A stretch of 64,000 nt of DNA from PALSA-612 sp963846915 (GCA_963846915.1 CAWJXV010000002.1:205347-269346); one strand, 5' to 3'. Numbered from the stretch's first letter, positions 50,566-59,726 are shown. The notes: generated by a model from the sequence alone, not told the origin. A program made the numbers and translations.

Positions 50566-50901
50566 GTGATCGACGTCGTCGAGTTTCCTGCGGACGATCT
50601 CGACCGCGCACAGCGGTTCTGGAGCGGGCTGCTCGGCGTCGAGCTCGAAGCCAGGCACGAGAGCGAGGGAACCGGCGCTGCAGACGCATTCGGGCGCGAC
50701 CGAGCTCGGCGTCCATCCCGCGGCACCGGGCCTGGCGATCGCGTCTCGCTCCCGTATTTCGCCGTCCCGGATCTGGCTGCGGCACTCGAGCGGGTCGTGA
50801 CGCTCGGCGGGGAGGTGATCCATCCCGGCGAGCGCTGGGCGGTGTGCCGCGACTCCGAGGGCAGTCCTTTCGGGCTGGCTCAGGCGACCGCGACCGCGTA
50901 G
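50566..50901 (+). CDS. VOC/glyoxalase-like protein with an internally shifted frame
   Basis: 111 residues. The N-terminus VVEFPADDLDRAQRFWSGLLGVELE and the C-terminus LPYFAVPDLAAALERVVTLGGEV are typical VOC domain halves. The middle (residues about 40-55) reads poorly in this frame, but the +1 frame gives LQTHSGATELGVHP, exactly the expected core. One insertion and one compensating deletion would restore it, so the gene may carry two sequence errors or be decaying. Convergent with the cyclase gene (22-bp overlap). Confidence 0.7.
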   Translation: MIDVVEFPADDLDRAQRFWSGLLGVELEARHESEGTGAADAFGRDRARRPSRGTGPGDRVSLPYFAVPDLAAALERVVTLGGEVIHPGERWAVCRDSEGSPFGLAQATATA

Positions 50902-52226
50902 AGACGCCAGTCGCCGGGCACCCCTTTCAGCTCGGCGGTGCCTCGGTCGGTGAACTCGATCCCCGACCCGGCTACAAGGTCCTTGACCGTGCCGGACACG
51001 AGAACCTCGCCGGGCGACGCCTGAGCGGCGACCCGCGCTCCGATGGCGACCGCGATTCCGGCCACCTTGTTGTCCAGCAGCTCGCATTCACCCGTGTGAA
51101 GGCCGGCGCGCACATCGAGATCGAGCTCGCCCAGCGAGTCGCGGATCGCGCACGCGCAGCGGATCGCCCGGGCGGGGCCGTCGAAGCTCGCGAAGAAGCC
51201 GTCGCCGGCCGTGTCGTGCTCGTGCCCACGGAAGTGCACGAGCTGCTGCCGGATCCGTGCATGGTGCTGTTCGAGCAGCTTTCGCCACGCCCGGTCGCCG
51301 AGCTCGGCCGCGCGCGCCGTCGAGCCGACGAGATCGGTGAAGAGCACGGTCGCGAGCACACGGTCGGGCTCGGGCTCGGTCCAACCCCCATCCCATGCGC
51401 TCTCGAGGAACGCGCGGACGTCGCGCAGGAAGACGTCGAGGTTCGTCGACGCGAGCGCATGAGCTGCGCCAGGGAGCTCCACGAACCGGGCGCCCGCGAT
51501 GTGCTCCGCGAGGTAACGCCCGTGCCCGATGACGACCCAGGGATCGTCGGTCTGGTGAACGACCAGCGTCGGAATCCGGATCGTCGGCAGGGCCGGCCGC
51601 ACGTCGATCGCGGCGTTCAGCCTGTCGAGCTCTGCAACCGCGCCGGGGCTGACCGAGTACCGGAAGACGTCCGCCCACGCGCCGGCCTCGTCCTGGTCGG
51701 CCTCCACGAGTGCCCCGGAGGCAAGCGCCTCGAGCCAGCCGGGCTTGCCCCAGTTCGCCTCGTCTTCCGCGGCCTCTCGCTCACCCTCAACCGACGAGCC
51801 AAGCGGATAGTCGGGGGCCGACATGGTCTTGGCCTGTCCGCCGCAAAGGACGAGAGCGGTCGCGCGCTGGGGGTACGTCGCCGCGAACAGGATCGACATC
51901 GACGCGCCTTCCGATATGCCCATCAGCGCCGCTCGCTCCGAGCCCACGGCGTCCATCACGGCCCTGATGTCGTCCATCCGTTGCTCGAAGGTCATCGACT
52001 CGGTCAGGCGGTCGGACATGCCGGTGCCGCGCTTGTCGAAGCGAATGAGCCGGGAGAATTCGGCGAGACCACGCAGGAGCCGGGCGCCGCTCGGAACCTT
52101 CCAGGCGAGCTCGACGTGCGACGCCCAGCCCGGAACGAACACCAGATCGAACGGTCCGTCACCGACGACCTGGTAGGCCACGTTGACGCCGCCGCTCTTC
52201 GCGTATCGTGTCTCGGGCCGGTCCAC
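50880..52226 (-). CDS. alpha/beta hydrolase fused to adenylate/guanylate cyclase domain
   Basis: 448 residues. The N-terminal half is an alpha/beta hydrolase: VGDGPFDLVFVPGW, FDKRGTGMSDR, MGISEGASMSILFAATYP (nucleophile elbow GISEGAS), ending with LPGAAHALAST (catalytic His). The C-terminal half is a class III nucleotide cyclase: VLATVLFTDLVGSTARAAELGD (metal Asp), HDTAGDGFFASFDGPARAI (second metal Asp) and LDVRAGLHTGECELL, with VASGTVKDLV-type ending. Start GTG 52226. Such fusions are found in actinobacteria and alphaproteobacteria; cyclase activity and the hydrolase ligand are unknown. Confidence 0.85.
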   Translation of the reverse strand: MDRPETRYAKSGGVNVAYQVVGDGPFDLVFVPGWASHVELAWKVPSGARLLRGLAEFSRLIRFDKRGTGMSDRLTESMTFEQRMDDIRAVMDAVGSERAALMGISEGASMSILFAATYPQRATALVLCGGQAKTMSAPDYPLGSSVEGEREAAEDEANWGKPGWLEALASGALVEADQDEAGAWADVFRYSVSPGAVAELDRLNAAIDVRPALPTIRIPTLVVHQTDDPWVVIGHGRYLAEHIAGARFVELPGAAHALASTNLDVFLRDVRAFLESAWDGGWTEPEPDRVLATVLFTDLVGSTARAAELGDRAWRKLLEQHHARIRQQLVHFRGHEHDTAGDGFFASFDGPARAIRCACAIRDSLGELDLDVRAGLHTGECELLDNKVAGIAVAIGARVAAQASPGEVLVSGTVKDLVAGSGIEFTDRGTAELKGVPGDWRLYAVAVA

Positions 52227-52289
52227 ACGGGGAGTTTCGTCGATCTCGGCACGCTCGGCCGAGTCGCGCGCCACGGCTAGATTTCGAAG

Positions 52290-54086
52290 GTGGTCGAGCC
52301 GGAGCGACACCGCACGATCTTCTTCCGCCTGCTCGGCTTCCTGAAGCCGTACCGGGCGGGCCTGGCCGTCTCGTGCCTGCTCGCCCTTGGCTCGCAGGCC
52401 GCGGCGATCGCGCTCATCTACGTGACCGGGCGCACCGTGATCGACCGGGCGCTCGAGCATCATGACACCCACACCCTCTGGCTGGCGATCATCGCCGTCC
52501 TCGCCCTCGGCCTGATCCGCGCGGTGCTGATGCTCGGCCGCCGGCTCATCTCCGGCCGCCAGGCGCTCGACGTCGAGATGGACGTGCGCAGCCGCATCTA
52601 CGCGCACCTGATCCGGCTGTCGTTCGGCTTCTACGACCGCCACCAGACCGGCCAGCTCATGTCCCGCGCCACCGTCGACCTCCAGGGAGTCCGGTTCTTC
52701 CTCGGCTACGGGCTGATCTTCTTCTTCCAGAACGTGCTCACCGTCCTGCTGGTGAGCGGCGTGCTGTTCTTCTTCCAGTGGCAGCTGGCGCTGATCGTGT
52801 TCGCGACCACGCCGGTGCTGGTCGCGCTCGCCTACCGCTACAGCCACGTGGCGCACCCGACGCTCCGCGAGGTCCAGCAGAAGCTGGCCGACGTGGCCAC
52901 GGTCGTCGAGGAGAACGTCGTCGGAGTCCACGTGGTCAAGGCGTTCGCACAGGAGCCGGCGGAGGAGGAGAAGTTCAGGCTGCGCTCCGAGCTCGTCTTC
53001 GAGCAGACGCTGAAGGCGAACCGGCAGCGCGCGAAGTACGTGCCGCTGATCTCGCTCGTCCCGCTGCTGGCGCAGGCCGCGGTGCTGCTCGTCGGCGCGA
53101 AGATGGTCGCCTCCGGCTCGCTCACGCCCGGCGGGTTCGTCGCCTTCAACCTCTACCTCGCGCTGCTGGTCACCCCGCTCCGCTCGCTCGGCATGTGGGT
53201 CGGCCAGGCGCAGCGCGCGACCGCGGCGGGCGAGCGCATCTTCCAGGTGCTGGACGAGCCCGAGGAGGTGACGGACCGGCCCGGCGCGAAGGCTCTGCCG
53301 CCCGGCGAGGGCGAGATCCGGTTCGAGCACGTGACCTTCGAATACCTGGCCGGGCGACCGGTGCTCCACGACCTCGATCTCGACATCGCCGCCGGCCGCA
53401 CGGTCGCGTTGATCGGCCACACGGGCTCCGGGAAGACGACGCTCACGTCGCTCGTGCCGCGGTTCTACGACGCGACGGCCGGGCGCGTGACGATCGACGG
53501 CGTCGACGTTCGCGACGTGACGCTCGCATCGCTGCGCGCGGGAATCGGCGTGATCTCGCAGGACCCGTTCCTGTTCTCCGCGACGGTGCGCGAGAACATC
53601 GCCTTCGGCTGCGGCGAGTTGCCCGCCGACGAGATCGAGCGGCTCGCGCGAGCCGCGGAGGCGCACGAGTTCATCGAGCGGCTGCCCGACGGGTACGAGA
53701 CCGTCATCGGCGAGCGCGGGATCACGCTCTCCGGCGGCCAGCGCCAGCGGATCGCGATCGCGCGCGCGCTCGCCGTCGACCCGCGCATCCTCATCCTCGA
53801 CGACGCCACGGCCTCGGTCGACGCCACCACCGAGGCGCGCATCCGCGTCGGCCTGCGCGAGGCCATGCGCGGCCGAACGACGCTCATCATCGCCCACCGC
53901 CTGTCGACGATCGCCCTCGCAGACGAGATCGTCGTGCTCGACCAGGGCCGGCTCGCCGCCCGGGGAACCCACGACCGGCTGATCGAGTCGAGCCCCGTCT
54001 ACCGGGAGATCTACGAGCACGGGCTGCTGGAGCAGCAGTTCGTCGACGCGGTCGAGTCGCGCGGCGAGATGGAAGAAGTGGCGTGA
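52290..54086 (+). CDS. ABC exporter half-transporter, degenerate-site subunit
   Basis: 598 residues: six-helix exporter membrane domain (first helix about AGLAVSCLLALGSQAAAIAL) followed by an ATPase domain with Walker A LIGHTGSGKTTL, signature LSGGQRQR and Walker B LILDDATASVDA. The position after Walker B is Asp instead of the catalytic Glu, as in the degenerate site of heterodimeric exporters such as TM287. GTG 52290 starts it, 63 bases from the divergent cyclase gene. Coupled to the next gene by overlap (GTGA). Exports lipids or drugs; substrate unknown. Confidence 0.88.
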   Translation: MVEPERHRTIFFRLLGFLKPYRAGLAVSCLLALGSQAAAIALIYVTGRTVIDRALEHHDTHTLWLAIIAVLALGLIRAVLMLGRRLISGRQALDVEMDVRSRIYAHLIRLSFGFYDRHQTGQLMSRATVDLQGVRFFLGYGLIFFFQNVLTVLLVSGVLFFFQWQLALIVFATTPVLVALAYRYSHVAHPTLREVQQKLADVATVVEENVVGVHVVKAFAQEPAEEEKFRLRSELVFEQTLKANRQRAKYVPLISLVPLLAQAAVLLVGAKMVASGSLTPGGFVAFNLYLALLVTPLRSLGMWVGQAQRATAAGERIFQVLDEPEEVTDRPGAKALPPGEGEIRFEHVTFEYLAGRPVLHDLDLDIAAGRTVALIGHTGSGKTTLTSLVPRFYDATAGRVTIDGVDVRDVTLASLRAGIGVISQDPFLFSATVRENIAFGCGELPADEIERLARAAEAHEFIERLPDGYETVIGERGITLSGGQRQRIAIARALAVDPRILILDDATASVDATTEARIRVGLREAMRGRTTLIIAHRLSTIALADEIVVLDQGRLAARGTHDRLIESSPVYREIYEHGLLEQQFVDAVESRGEMEEVA

Positions 54087-55888
54087 AGGTCCACCAGGCG
54101 GGGAGCCACCTGATGGCGCAGCATGGCGCGCGCGTCGACGACTGGTCGTGGAGCAAGACGCGGCGCCGTGGCGCACTGCTCTGGCGGCTGATGACGCCCT
54201 ACCGTCGGCGTGCAGCCTTCTCGGTGTTCTCGCTGCTCGCCGCGACCGCGACGGCGCTGGTGCCGCCGCTCCTGGCCAAGGTGGCCCTCGACGACGCCGT
54301 CCAGATCCACGACAACGGCCAGCTCTATCTCGTCGTCGCCGTCTTTGTCGTCGCCGGCCTCCTGAACTGGGCCATGTTCTACGTCGAGACGTACATGACG
54401 GGCTGGGTCGGCGAGCGGGTCCTCGCCGACCTGCGCACGACACTGTTCGACCACCTCCAGCGGCTGTCGCTCGGCTTCTACGAGCGCAACCGTGCAGGCG
54501 TGATCATCAGCCGGCTGACGAACGACGTCGAGGCGATCGACCAGCTCGTCACGGACGGCGTGGCGACGCTCGTCCAGAGCACGCTGACGCTGATCGGCAC
54601 GGCCGTGATCCTGTTCATCCTCGACTGGCAGCTCGCGCTCGCGACCTGTTCCGTGCTGCCGCTGATGGCCGTCGCGACGGGCATGTTCCGGTCCCGCTCC
54701 GCGCGGGCCTACGCCGCCGTGCGCGAGCGCCTCGGCCTGGTCACGGCCACACTGGCCGAGGACATCGCCGGCATGCGAATCGTCCAGGCGTTCACGCGCG
54801 AGCACGCCGCCTACGCCAACTTCCGGGACGTGGCCGAGCGCTATCGCGACTCGAACATGCAGACGGTCATCCTGAACGGGCTCTACTTCCCGGCCGTCGA
54901 CTTCCTGTCGTCGATGGCGCTCGCGATCGTCCTCGGCTACGGCGGCTACCTCTACTTCGACGGATCGATCACGATCGGGACGCTGTTCGCGTTCATGCTC
55001 TACGTGCAGAACTTCTTCGATCCCGTCCAGCAGCTGTCGCAGCTCTACAACACGTTCCTGTCCGCGGCGGCGGCGCTCGACAAGATCATGGGCGTGCTGG
55101 ACGAGAAGCCGGAGGTGGCCGACGCGGCCGTCGCGGGCGAGCTGCCTCGCATCGAGGGCCGCGTCCGCTTCGAGGACGTGCGCTTCCGGTACGGGCGCGG
55201 CGACGAGGTCCTGCACGGGATCGACCTCGACGTCCCGGCCGGCACGACGGTGGCGCTCGTCGGCCACACGGGCGCCGGGAAGTCGACGATCGCCAAGCTG
55301 ATCGCCCGTTTCTACGATCCGACCGGAGGCCGGCTGACGATCGACGGCGTCGACCTGCGCGACGTGACGCAGTCGTCGCTGCGCAGCCAGCTCGGGATCG
55401 TGCCGCAGGAGGGCTTCCTGTTCGCGGGCACCGTGAGGGACAACATCGCCTTCGGCCGGCCGGACGCATCGCTCGAGGACGTCGTCGCCGCGGCCCGGAC
55501 GGTCGGGGCGGACGAGTTCGTCCTCGAGCTCGAGAACGGCTACGACACGCAGCTCGGCGAGCGCGGTACGCGGCTTTCGCTCGGCCAGCGCCAGCTCGTC
55601 GCCTTCGCCCGCGCGCTCCTCGCCGACCCGCGCGTCCTGATCCTGGACGAGGCGACCAGCTCGGTGGACATCGGCACCGAGCGGAAGATCGAGGCGGCGC
55701 TCGGACGGCTGCTCTTCGCCCGGACCGCGTTCATCATCGCCCACCGGCTCTCGACGATCCGCGGCGCCGACCTGATCGTCGTCCTCGAGCACGGCCGCAT
55801 CGTCGAGCAGGGCTCGCACGCGGAGCTGATGGAGCGCGGCGGCCTCTACATGTCGCTGTACGGTGACTGGGCCGAGACGGCAGCCTAG
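54083..55888 (+). CDS. ABC exporter half-transporter, catalytic-site subunit
   Basis: 601 residues, partner of the preceding subunit. Membrane domain (helices including YLVVAVFVVAGLLNWAMFYV and ALAIVLGYGGYLYFDG) then ATPase domain with Walker A VGHTGAGKSTIAKL, signature LSLGQRQLVAFARAL (degenerate second Gly) and Walker B LILDEATSSVD with the catalytic Glu. The subunits complement each other: one has DD, the other has the altered signature, like TM287/TM288. Ends at 55888 with the convergent secreted-protein gene sharing CTAG. Confidence 0.9.
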   Translation: MKVHQAGSHLMAQHGARVDDWSWSKTRRRGALLWRLMTPYRRRAAFSVFSLLAATATALVPPLLAKVALDDAVQIHDNGQLYLVVAVFVVAGLLNWAMFYVETYMTGWVGERVLADLRTTLFDHLQRLSLGFYERNRAGVIISRLTNDVEAIDQLVTDGVATLVQSTLTLIGTAVILFILDWQLALATCSVLPLMAVATGMFRSRSARAYAAVRERLGLVTATLAEDIAGMRIVQAFTREHAAYANFRDVAERYRDSNMQTVILNGLYFPAVDFLSSMALAIVLGYGGYLYFDGSITIGTLFAFMLYVQNFFDPVQQLSQLYNTFLSAAAALDKIMGVLDEKPEVADAAVAGELPRIEGRVRFEDVRFRYGRGDEVLHGIDLDVPAGTTVALVGHTGAGKSTIAKLIARFYDPTGGRLTIDGVDLRDVTQSSLRSQLGIVPQEGFLFAGTVRDNIAFGRPDASLEDVVAAARTVGADEFVLELENGYDTQLGERGTRLSLGQRQLVAFARALLADPRVLILDEATSSVDIGTERKIEAALGRLLFARTAFIIAHRLSTIRGADLIVVLEHGRIVEQGSHAELMERGGLYMSLYGDWAETAA

Positions 55889-56601
55889 GCCGGATACGCG
55901 TCCACGAACGCGAACTGCGCCGAACCGAACGGGATCTTCGCCGACGGCGCCTGCTGGGCCATGACGAGGGTGTAGTACCTGCCGGCGGCGGTCAGCCCGT
56001 AGAAGGCATAGAGGGCGTTGCCGCCCAGCCGGACGGGCGCGGCGCGCGGGTCGGCGGCGAGCGCCTTGTGGAGCGAGTTGTGCGGTAGCCGTGCACAGAC
56101 TGCGGACCCGGGCCCGCCGCCGAGGCCGAAGCTCCTGAACGCGACCTCCAGGAACGCTGCGCAGTCGGCCTTCCGGATCGCCGCGATCGCGAGCCGCGCG
56201 TTCCGGTCGAACGTCGGGCCGGGCTTCGACCCGATCGAGCCGTACTCGAACTGGACGAAGACGACGTGAAACCGCCGGTCGGAGTCGAGGGCGAGCACCG
56301 TCGTTGCCGGCTGTGAGAGGCCGGTCCCCGCGTCGATCTCGGCCGCCGTGCCGTACGCGATGCCGTGCGGCGACTTGAACGTGCCGAGCCCCCTCCGCAG
56401 ATAGTCGCAGCCGTTCTTCGACACCTTTCCGTAGGCCGAATGGAACAGGGCGCGGAGAGGAGCGCTGCACCCCTTCGTCCGAAGCGCCGACTCGATGCGC
56501 GCGATCGCCGTCGAGATCGACTCGGCCGGCCTCGGCCCGGCGGCCGCCGCGGGCAAGGCCAGCGCGAGCGCGGCCAGGAGCGTGACGCCTGCGAGCCTCA
56601 C
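55885..56601 (-). CDS. secreted protein of unknown function
   Basis: 238 residues from GTG 56601. Signal peptide (LAGVTLLAALALALPAAAAG), then a soluble domain with four or five Cys (KGCSAPL, NGCDYLRRG, ADCAAFLEV, VCARLP) and FHVVFVQFEYGSIG, FDRNARLAIAAIRKADC. No family recognised. Its stop codon and that of the ABC subunit overlap in a palindromic CTAG. Divergent from the HD-domain gene. Confidence 0.6.
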   Translation of the reverse strand: MRLAGVTLLAALALALPAAAAGPRPAESISTAIARIESALRTKGCSAPLRALFHSAYGKVSKNGCDYLRRGLGTFKSPHGIAYGTAAEIDAGTGLSQPATTVLALDSDRRFHVVFVQFEYGSIGSKPGPTFDRNARLAIAAIRKADCAAFLEVAFRSFGLGGGPGSAVCARLPHNSLHKALAADPRAAPVRLGGNALYAFYGLTAAGRYYTLVMAQQAPSAKIPFGSAQFAFVDAYPA

Positions 56602-56636
56602 GACGTCCCAGGCTAGCGGCAGTACGCTTCGGGTCG

Positions 56637-57518
56637 ATGCCTGACGAGCCCACCTCCGAGGAGCTGATCGAGCAACCGGCCGAGGAGGTCGAGGTCGAGC
56701 GCGAGACGCGCATGACTCCGGCCGAGGCGACGGCACGGATGCGCATCCGCGTCCCCGCGCGCGGTAACCGCAGACTCCGCGCCGTCATCGAGCGCGTCAA
56801 CGCCGACGACGAGCTGAAGGCGTGGTGGCACGTCTCGAACGTGAACGCGATCGGGCGCCTGAGCATCAACGATCACTCGTGGGTGCACATCCAGATCGTC
56901 ACGAACATCGCGCTCAAGCTGCTGCGCCAGCTGACGAAGCACGGCATCGAGCCCAGCCTCGTCCTCGACTACGGCTTCGAGAACGACGACTCCGAGGTCG
57001 CCGTCGCGCTCGGCGCGCTCCTGCACGACGTCGGCATGTCGATTCACCGCGACGGCCACGAGGACTTCAGCCTCTTCCTCGCCGAGCGCAAGTCGCGCGA
57101 GCTGCTCGACGGCGTCTACGAGCTCCCCGAGCTGGCCGTGATCGTCTCGGAGGTCCTGCACGAGATCACGAGCCACCGCGCGGACGGGAGGCCGCTCACC
57201 CTCGAGGCGGGTGTGCTCCGCGTCGCCGACGCACTCGACATGGCCAAGGGTCGCTCGCGTATTCCCTTCGAGCGCGGCAGCGTCTCGATCCACGCGTTGT
57301 CCGCAGCCGCGATCGACAAGGTCCAGATCACGGACGGCGACGCGCGCCCGATCATGATCGAGATCCTGATGACGAACTCCTCGGGCATCTACCAGGTGGA
57401 CGGCCTGCTCAAGGAGAAGCTGCGCGGCTCCGGCCTCGAGCCCTACGTCGAGGTCGTCGCGCACATCGACACCGAGGCCGAGAAGAGCCTCGTGCCGATC
57501 TACCGCCTCGAGACCTAG
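56637..57518 (+). CDS. HD-domain phosphohydrolase
   Basis: 293 residues. The metal site is visible: SWVHIQIVTN (His), ALLHDVGMSIHRDGHEDFS (HD and following His) and ITSHRADGRPLTLEAGVLRVADALDMAKG (Asp). The N-terminal 40 residues are acidic and probably disordered, and the C-terminal part (from VSIHALSAAAIDKVQITDG) forms an extra beta domain. Substrate unknown; these proteins often act on nucleotides. Followed by a tRNA gene 80 bases downstream. Confidence 0.85.
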   Translation: MPDEPTSEELIEQPAEEVEVERETRMTPAEATARMRIRVPARGNRRLRAVIERVNADDELKAWWHVSNVNAIGRLSINDHSWVHIQIVTNIALKLLRQLTKHGIEPSLVLDYGFENDDSEVAVALGALLHDVGMSIHRDGHEDFSLFLAERKSRELLDGVYELPELAVIVSEVLHEITSHRADGRPLTLEAGVLRVADALDMAKGRSRIPFERGSVSIHALSAAAIDKVQITDGDARPIMIEILMTNSSGIYQVDGLLKEKLRGSGLEPYVEVVAHIDTEAEKSLVPIYRLET

Positions 57519-57598
57519 AGGGGTCCCGCCAAGGTCGCGGCCCGCACGCCGCGAGCCTCGTGCACGACGACGCCTCGCGGCTAGAATGGGCGGCCCGT

Positions 57599-57669
57599 TG
57601 CGGGGTCGTCTAATGGTAGGACGCCTGGCTCTGGACCAGGTAGTCAAGGTTCGAATCCTTGCCCCGCAG
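57599..57669 (+). tRNA. tRNA-Gln (anticodon CTG)
   Basis: 71 nt with acceptor TGCGGGG pairing with CCCCGCA, discriminator G. D arm GTC/GAC around TAATGGTAG, anticodon stem CCTGG/CCAGG with loop CTCTGGA (anticodon CTG), T arm CAAGG/CCTTG with TTCGAAT. No encoded CCA. A terminator follows. Confidence 0.95.
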
Positions 57670-57675
57670 CCTGTG

Positions 57676-57703
57676 AAACCCGCTGGAAACAGCGGGTTTT
57701 CTG
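57676..57703 (+). terminator. terminator of tRNA-Gln
   Basis: AAACCCGCTG and CAGCGGGTTT pair (10 bp) around GAAA, followed by TCTGTT. A good Rho-independent terminator shape, located seven bases after the tRNA. Confidence 0.85.
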
Positions 57704-57754
57704 TTGCTCGGAAAGACGACAGGGCTCCGGGCTCCATCGGGTCGGACCGTCACC

Positions 57755-58552
57755 ATGCCTCGGATGTTCTTCTCGTTGGCCAGCTGGGCGGTCGCACTGA
57801 TCGTGTTTGCGATCGTCGGAGGCGTGACCGTCGCCGGCGTCGCGGCCGGCCGGTACCTGCGCCAGCACTCGGAGACGCTCAAGGAGCCGTTCGGCGTGCT
57901 CCAGGGGGCGCTCCTGGGCGTGGTCGGGCTGCTCCTGGCCTTCGGTCTCTCGCTCGCAGTCGGCCGCTACGAGGATCGCCGCGCGGCGGTGGTCGCGGAG
58001 GCGAACGCGATCGGGACGACGTACCTCCGCGCCCAGACGCTCGCAGAGCCGGTCCGGAGCCGGTCGCTCGACCTGCTCCGTGGCTACACAGATCTAGCCA
58101 TCCGTCTGTCGAGCGAGGTGCCGAACAGCAGCGCGATGCTTCGCACGGCGACCGCCGAGGGCGTGCTGCAGCGCCAACTGTGGGGCCTCACGGGGCACGC
58201 GCTCGTGGCCGCCCCCGTGGCCACTGCACCGCGCCTGTACGAGGACAGCCTGAACTCGATGATCGACCAGCAGACCGTCCGCATCTCGGCGCTCTCGAAC
58301 CGGGTTCCCGGAGCCGTGCTCGCGCTCGAGGTGATCGGCGCGGCCGTCGCGCTCGGGTTACTCGGGATGTACCTCTCCTTCCTCGGTCGCGGCCTGGCGC
58401 CGATGGTGCTCGCGGCCGTCCTCGTCACGATGCTCCTGCTCGTGACCTTCGACCTCGACCGGCCGACCCGCGGCCTGATCACAGTCCCCGCCACGCCGCT
58501 GACGACGCTGCGCGCGTCGATGGCGCTGCCTCCTCCCGCGACCGGACCCTAG
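57755..58552 (+). CDS. bestrophin-like (DUF4239) membrane protein
   Basis: 265 residues from ATG 57755 (an ATG further upstream in frame exists, without conservation). Membrane segments: FSLASWAVALIVFAIVGGVTV, VLQGALLGVVGLLLAFGLSL, VLALEVIGAAVALGLLGMYL and PMVLAAVLVTMLLLVTFDL. The stretch EANAIGTTYLRAQTL follows the second helix as in the family. Its role is unknown, presumably an ion channel or envelope protein. Related in layout to the gene at 23244. Confidence 0.75.
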   Translation: MPRMFFSLASWAVALIVFAIVGGVTVAGVAAGRYLRQHSETLKEPFGVLQGALLGVVGLLLAFGLSLAVGRYEDRRAAVVAEANAIGTTYLRAQTLAEPVRSRSLDLLRGYTDLAIRLSSEVPNSSAMLRTATAEGVLQRQLWGLTGHALVAAPVATAPRLYEDSLNSMIDQQTVRISALSNRVPGAVLALEVIGAAVALGLLGMYLSFLGRGLAPMVLAAVLVTMLLLVTFDLDRPTRGLITVPATPLTTLRASMALPPPATGP

Positions 58553-58727
58553 CCCTCCGCTGCGGCGCCGCCGAGATCGCCGCCGACAGCCGACCCATCA
58601 CGCCCGGCAGCCTGGAGGACCGCCCGCTCGAGCGCGGAGACCGGCGCGTGCGCGATGATGGGGCAGCGCGCACCCGAGGCAGCCCTCCCTGAACACACCT
58701 CGAGATGCGCGCTGCTGTCCGGCGCTC

Positions 58728-58758
58728 GGGGGCTGGGGGCGATGCGCGCTCAGCCCCC
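58728..58758. terminator. hairpin between DUF4239-type gene and transglycosylase
   Basis: GGGGGCTG at 58728-58735 pairs with CAGCCCCC at 58751-58758 around a 15-base loop. It lies between two convergent genes and may serve as their terminator. The remainder of the 256-bp gap shows no other structure. Confidence 0.45.
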
Positions 58759-58808
58759 AAGCAGCCATTCAGTAGGACGGCTGCGAAGGGCCCTCGGTTA
58801 GCCGGGAA

Positions 58809-59726
58809 CTAGAGTCGCTGCGCGAGGGCGAGCACGTCGTCGACGTAGACCTGCGTATCCGGCTTGATCCCGTACCGCACGACCGACGCCGGCCCCTGGT
58901 TGTACGCCGCGAGCGCCCTGGACGTCGAACCGAACTGCCGCATCAGATAGCGCAGGTAGACAACCCCGATCTGGATGTTCCCCTCGACGGTGGACGGGAC
59001 CGGGTGGCCGATCAGGAACGCCTCGACGAACGCCCAGGTCGCGGGTGTGATCTGCATCACGCCCACCGCTCCGGTCCTGGAGACGACCCGCTGCTGGTAT
59101 CCGGACTCCTGCCACGCGAGCCCGCGGACGAGATGAAGGTCGACGCGGTAACGGGCGGCCCAGCGATCGAGCAGCGAACGCACCGTCTTCTTCGTCACCG
59201 GCCGGGCGGCGCTCGCCTTCGGCGGCGACCACGTGCAGACGGACAGTTTGCAGAGCGTGTGCGCCGTGGCCGGGCCGACCACGCCGTCCGGCACGAGGCC
59301 CCGCGCGCGCTGGAGGCGAATCACGGCCGCCTCGGTCCGCTTGCCGAACTCGCCGTCCGGCATCGTCGCGAGCAGGCGGCGGCGCGAGAGCAGGTACTGG
59401 AGCACGGCCACGTCCCAGCCGACCATCCCCGGCCTGATCACGCGCGTGCCGAAGAGCGGCTTGCCGAACCGCCCGAGCGCGTGACGTGTCTTCGGGCCGA
59501 CGACGCCGTCGGGAACGAGACCCGACTGCTCCTGGAGGCGCAGGACCGCGGCCTCGGTCAGCGGTCCGGGCACTGCGTCGACCTGCGCGCTGTACAACCC
59601 CTTCCGCGCCAGCGCAACCTGCAGGCCCGCGAGCTGAGGGTTGGCCGCTCCGGCCGCAGCCACGACGCTCAGGGCCGACAGGGCGACGACGAAACCGGAG
59701 ATCGTGCCTCGAACGGGGTACCTCAT
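58809..59726 (-). CDS. lytic transglycosylase with two peptidoglycan-binding domains
   Basis: 305 residues from ATG 59726. Signal peptide (SGFVVALSALSVVAAAGA), then two PG_binding_1 domains (VQAVLARKGLYSAQVD-like then GPLTEAAVLRLQEQSGLVPDG; and EFGKRTEAAVIRLQRARGLVPDG) and a C-terminal SLT domain with the catalytic Glu in LAWQESGYQQ and TGAVGVMQITPATW, ending AYNQGPASVVRYG. It acts in the cell wall. An upstream in-frame ATG at 59786 is considered unlikely. Confidence 0.9.
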   Translation of the reverse strand: MRYPVRGTISGFVVALSALSVVAAAGAANPQLAGLQVALARKGLYSAQVDAVPGPLTEAAVLRLQEQSGLVPDGVVGPKTRHALGRFGKPLFGTRVIRPGMVGWDVAVLQYLLSRRRLLATMPDGEFGKRTEAAVIRLQRARGLVPDGVVGPATAHTLCKLSVCTWSPPKASAARPVTKKTVRSLLDRWAARYRVDLHLVRGLAWQESGYQQRVVSRTGAVGVMQITPATWAFVEAFLIGHPVPSTVEGNIQIGVVYLRYLMRQFGSTSRALAAYNQGPASVVRYGIKPDTQVYVDDVLALAQRL

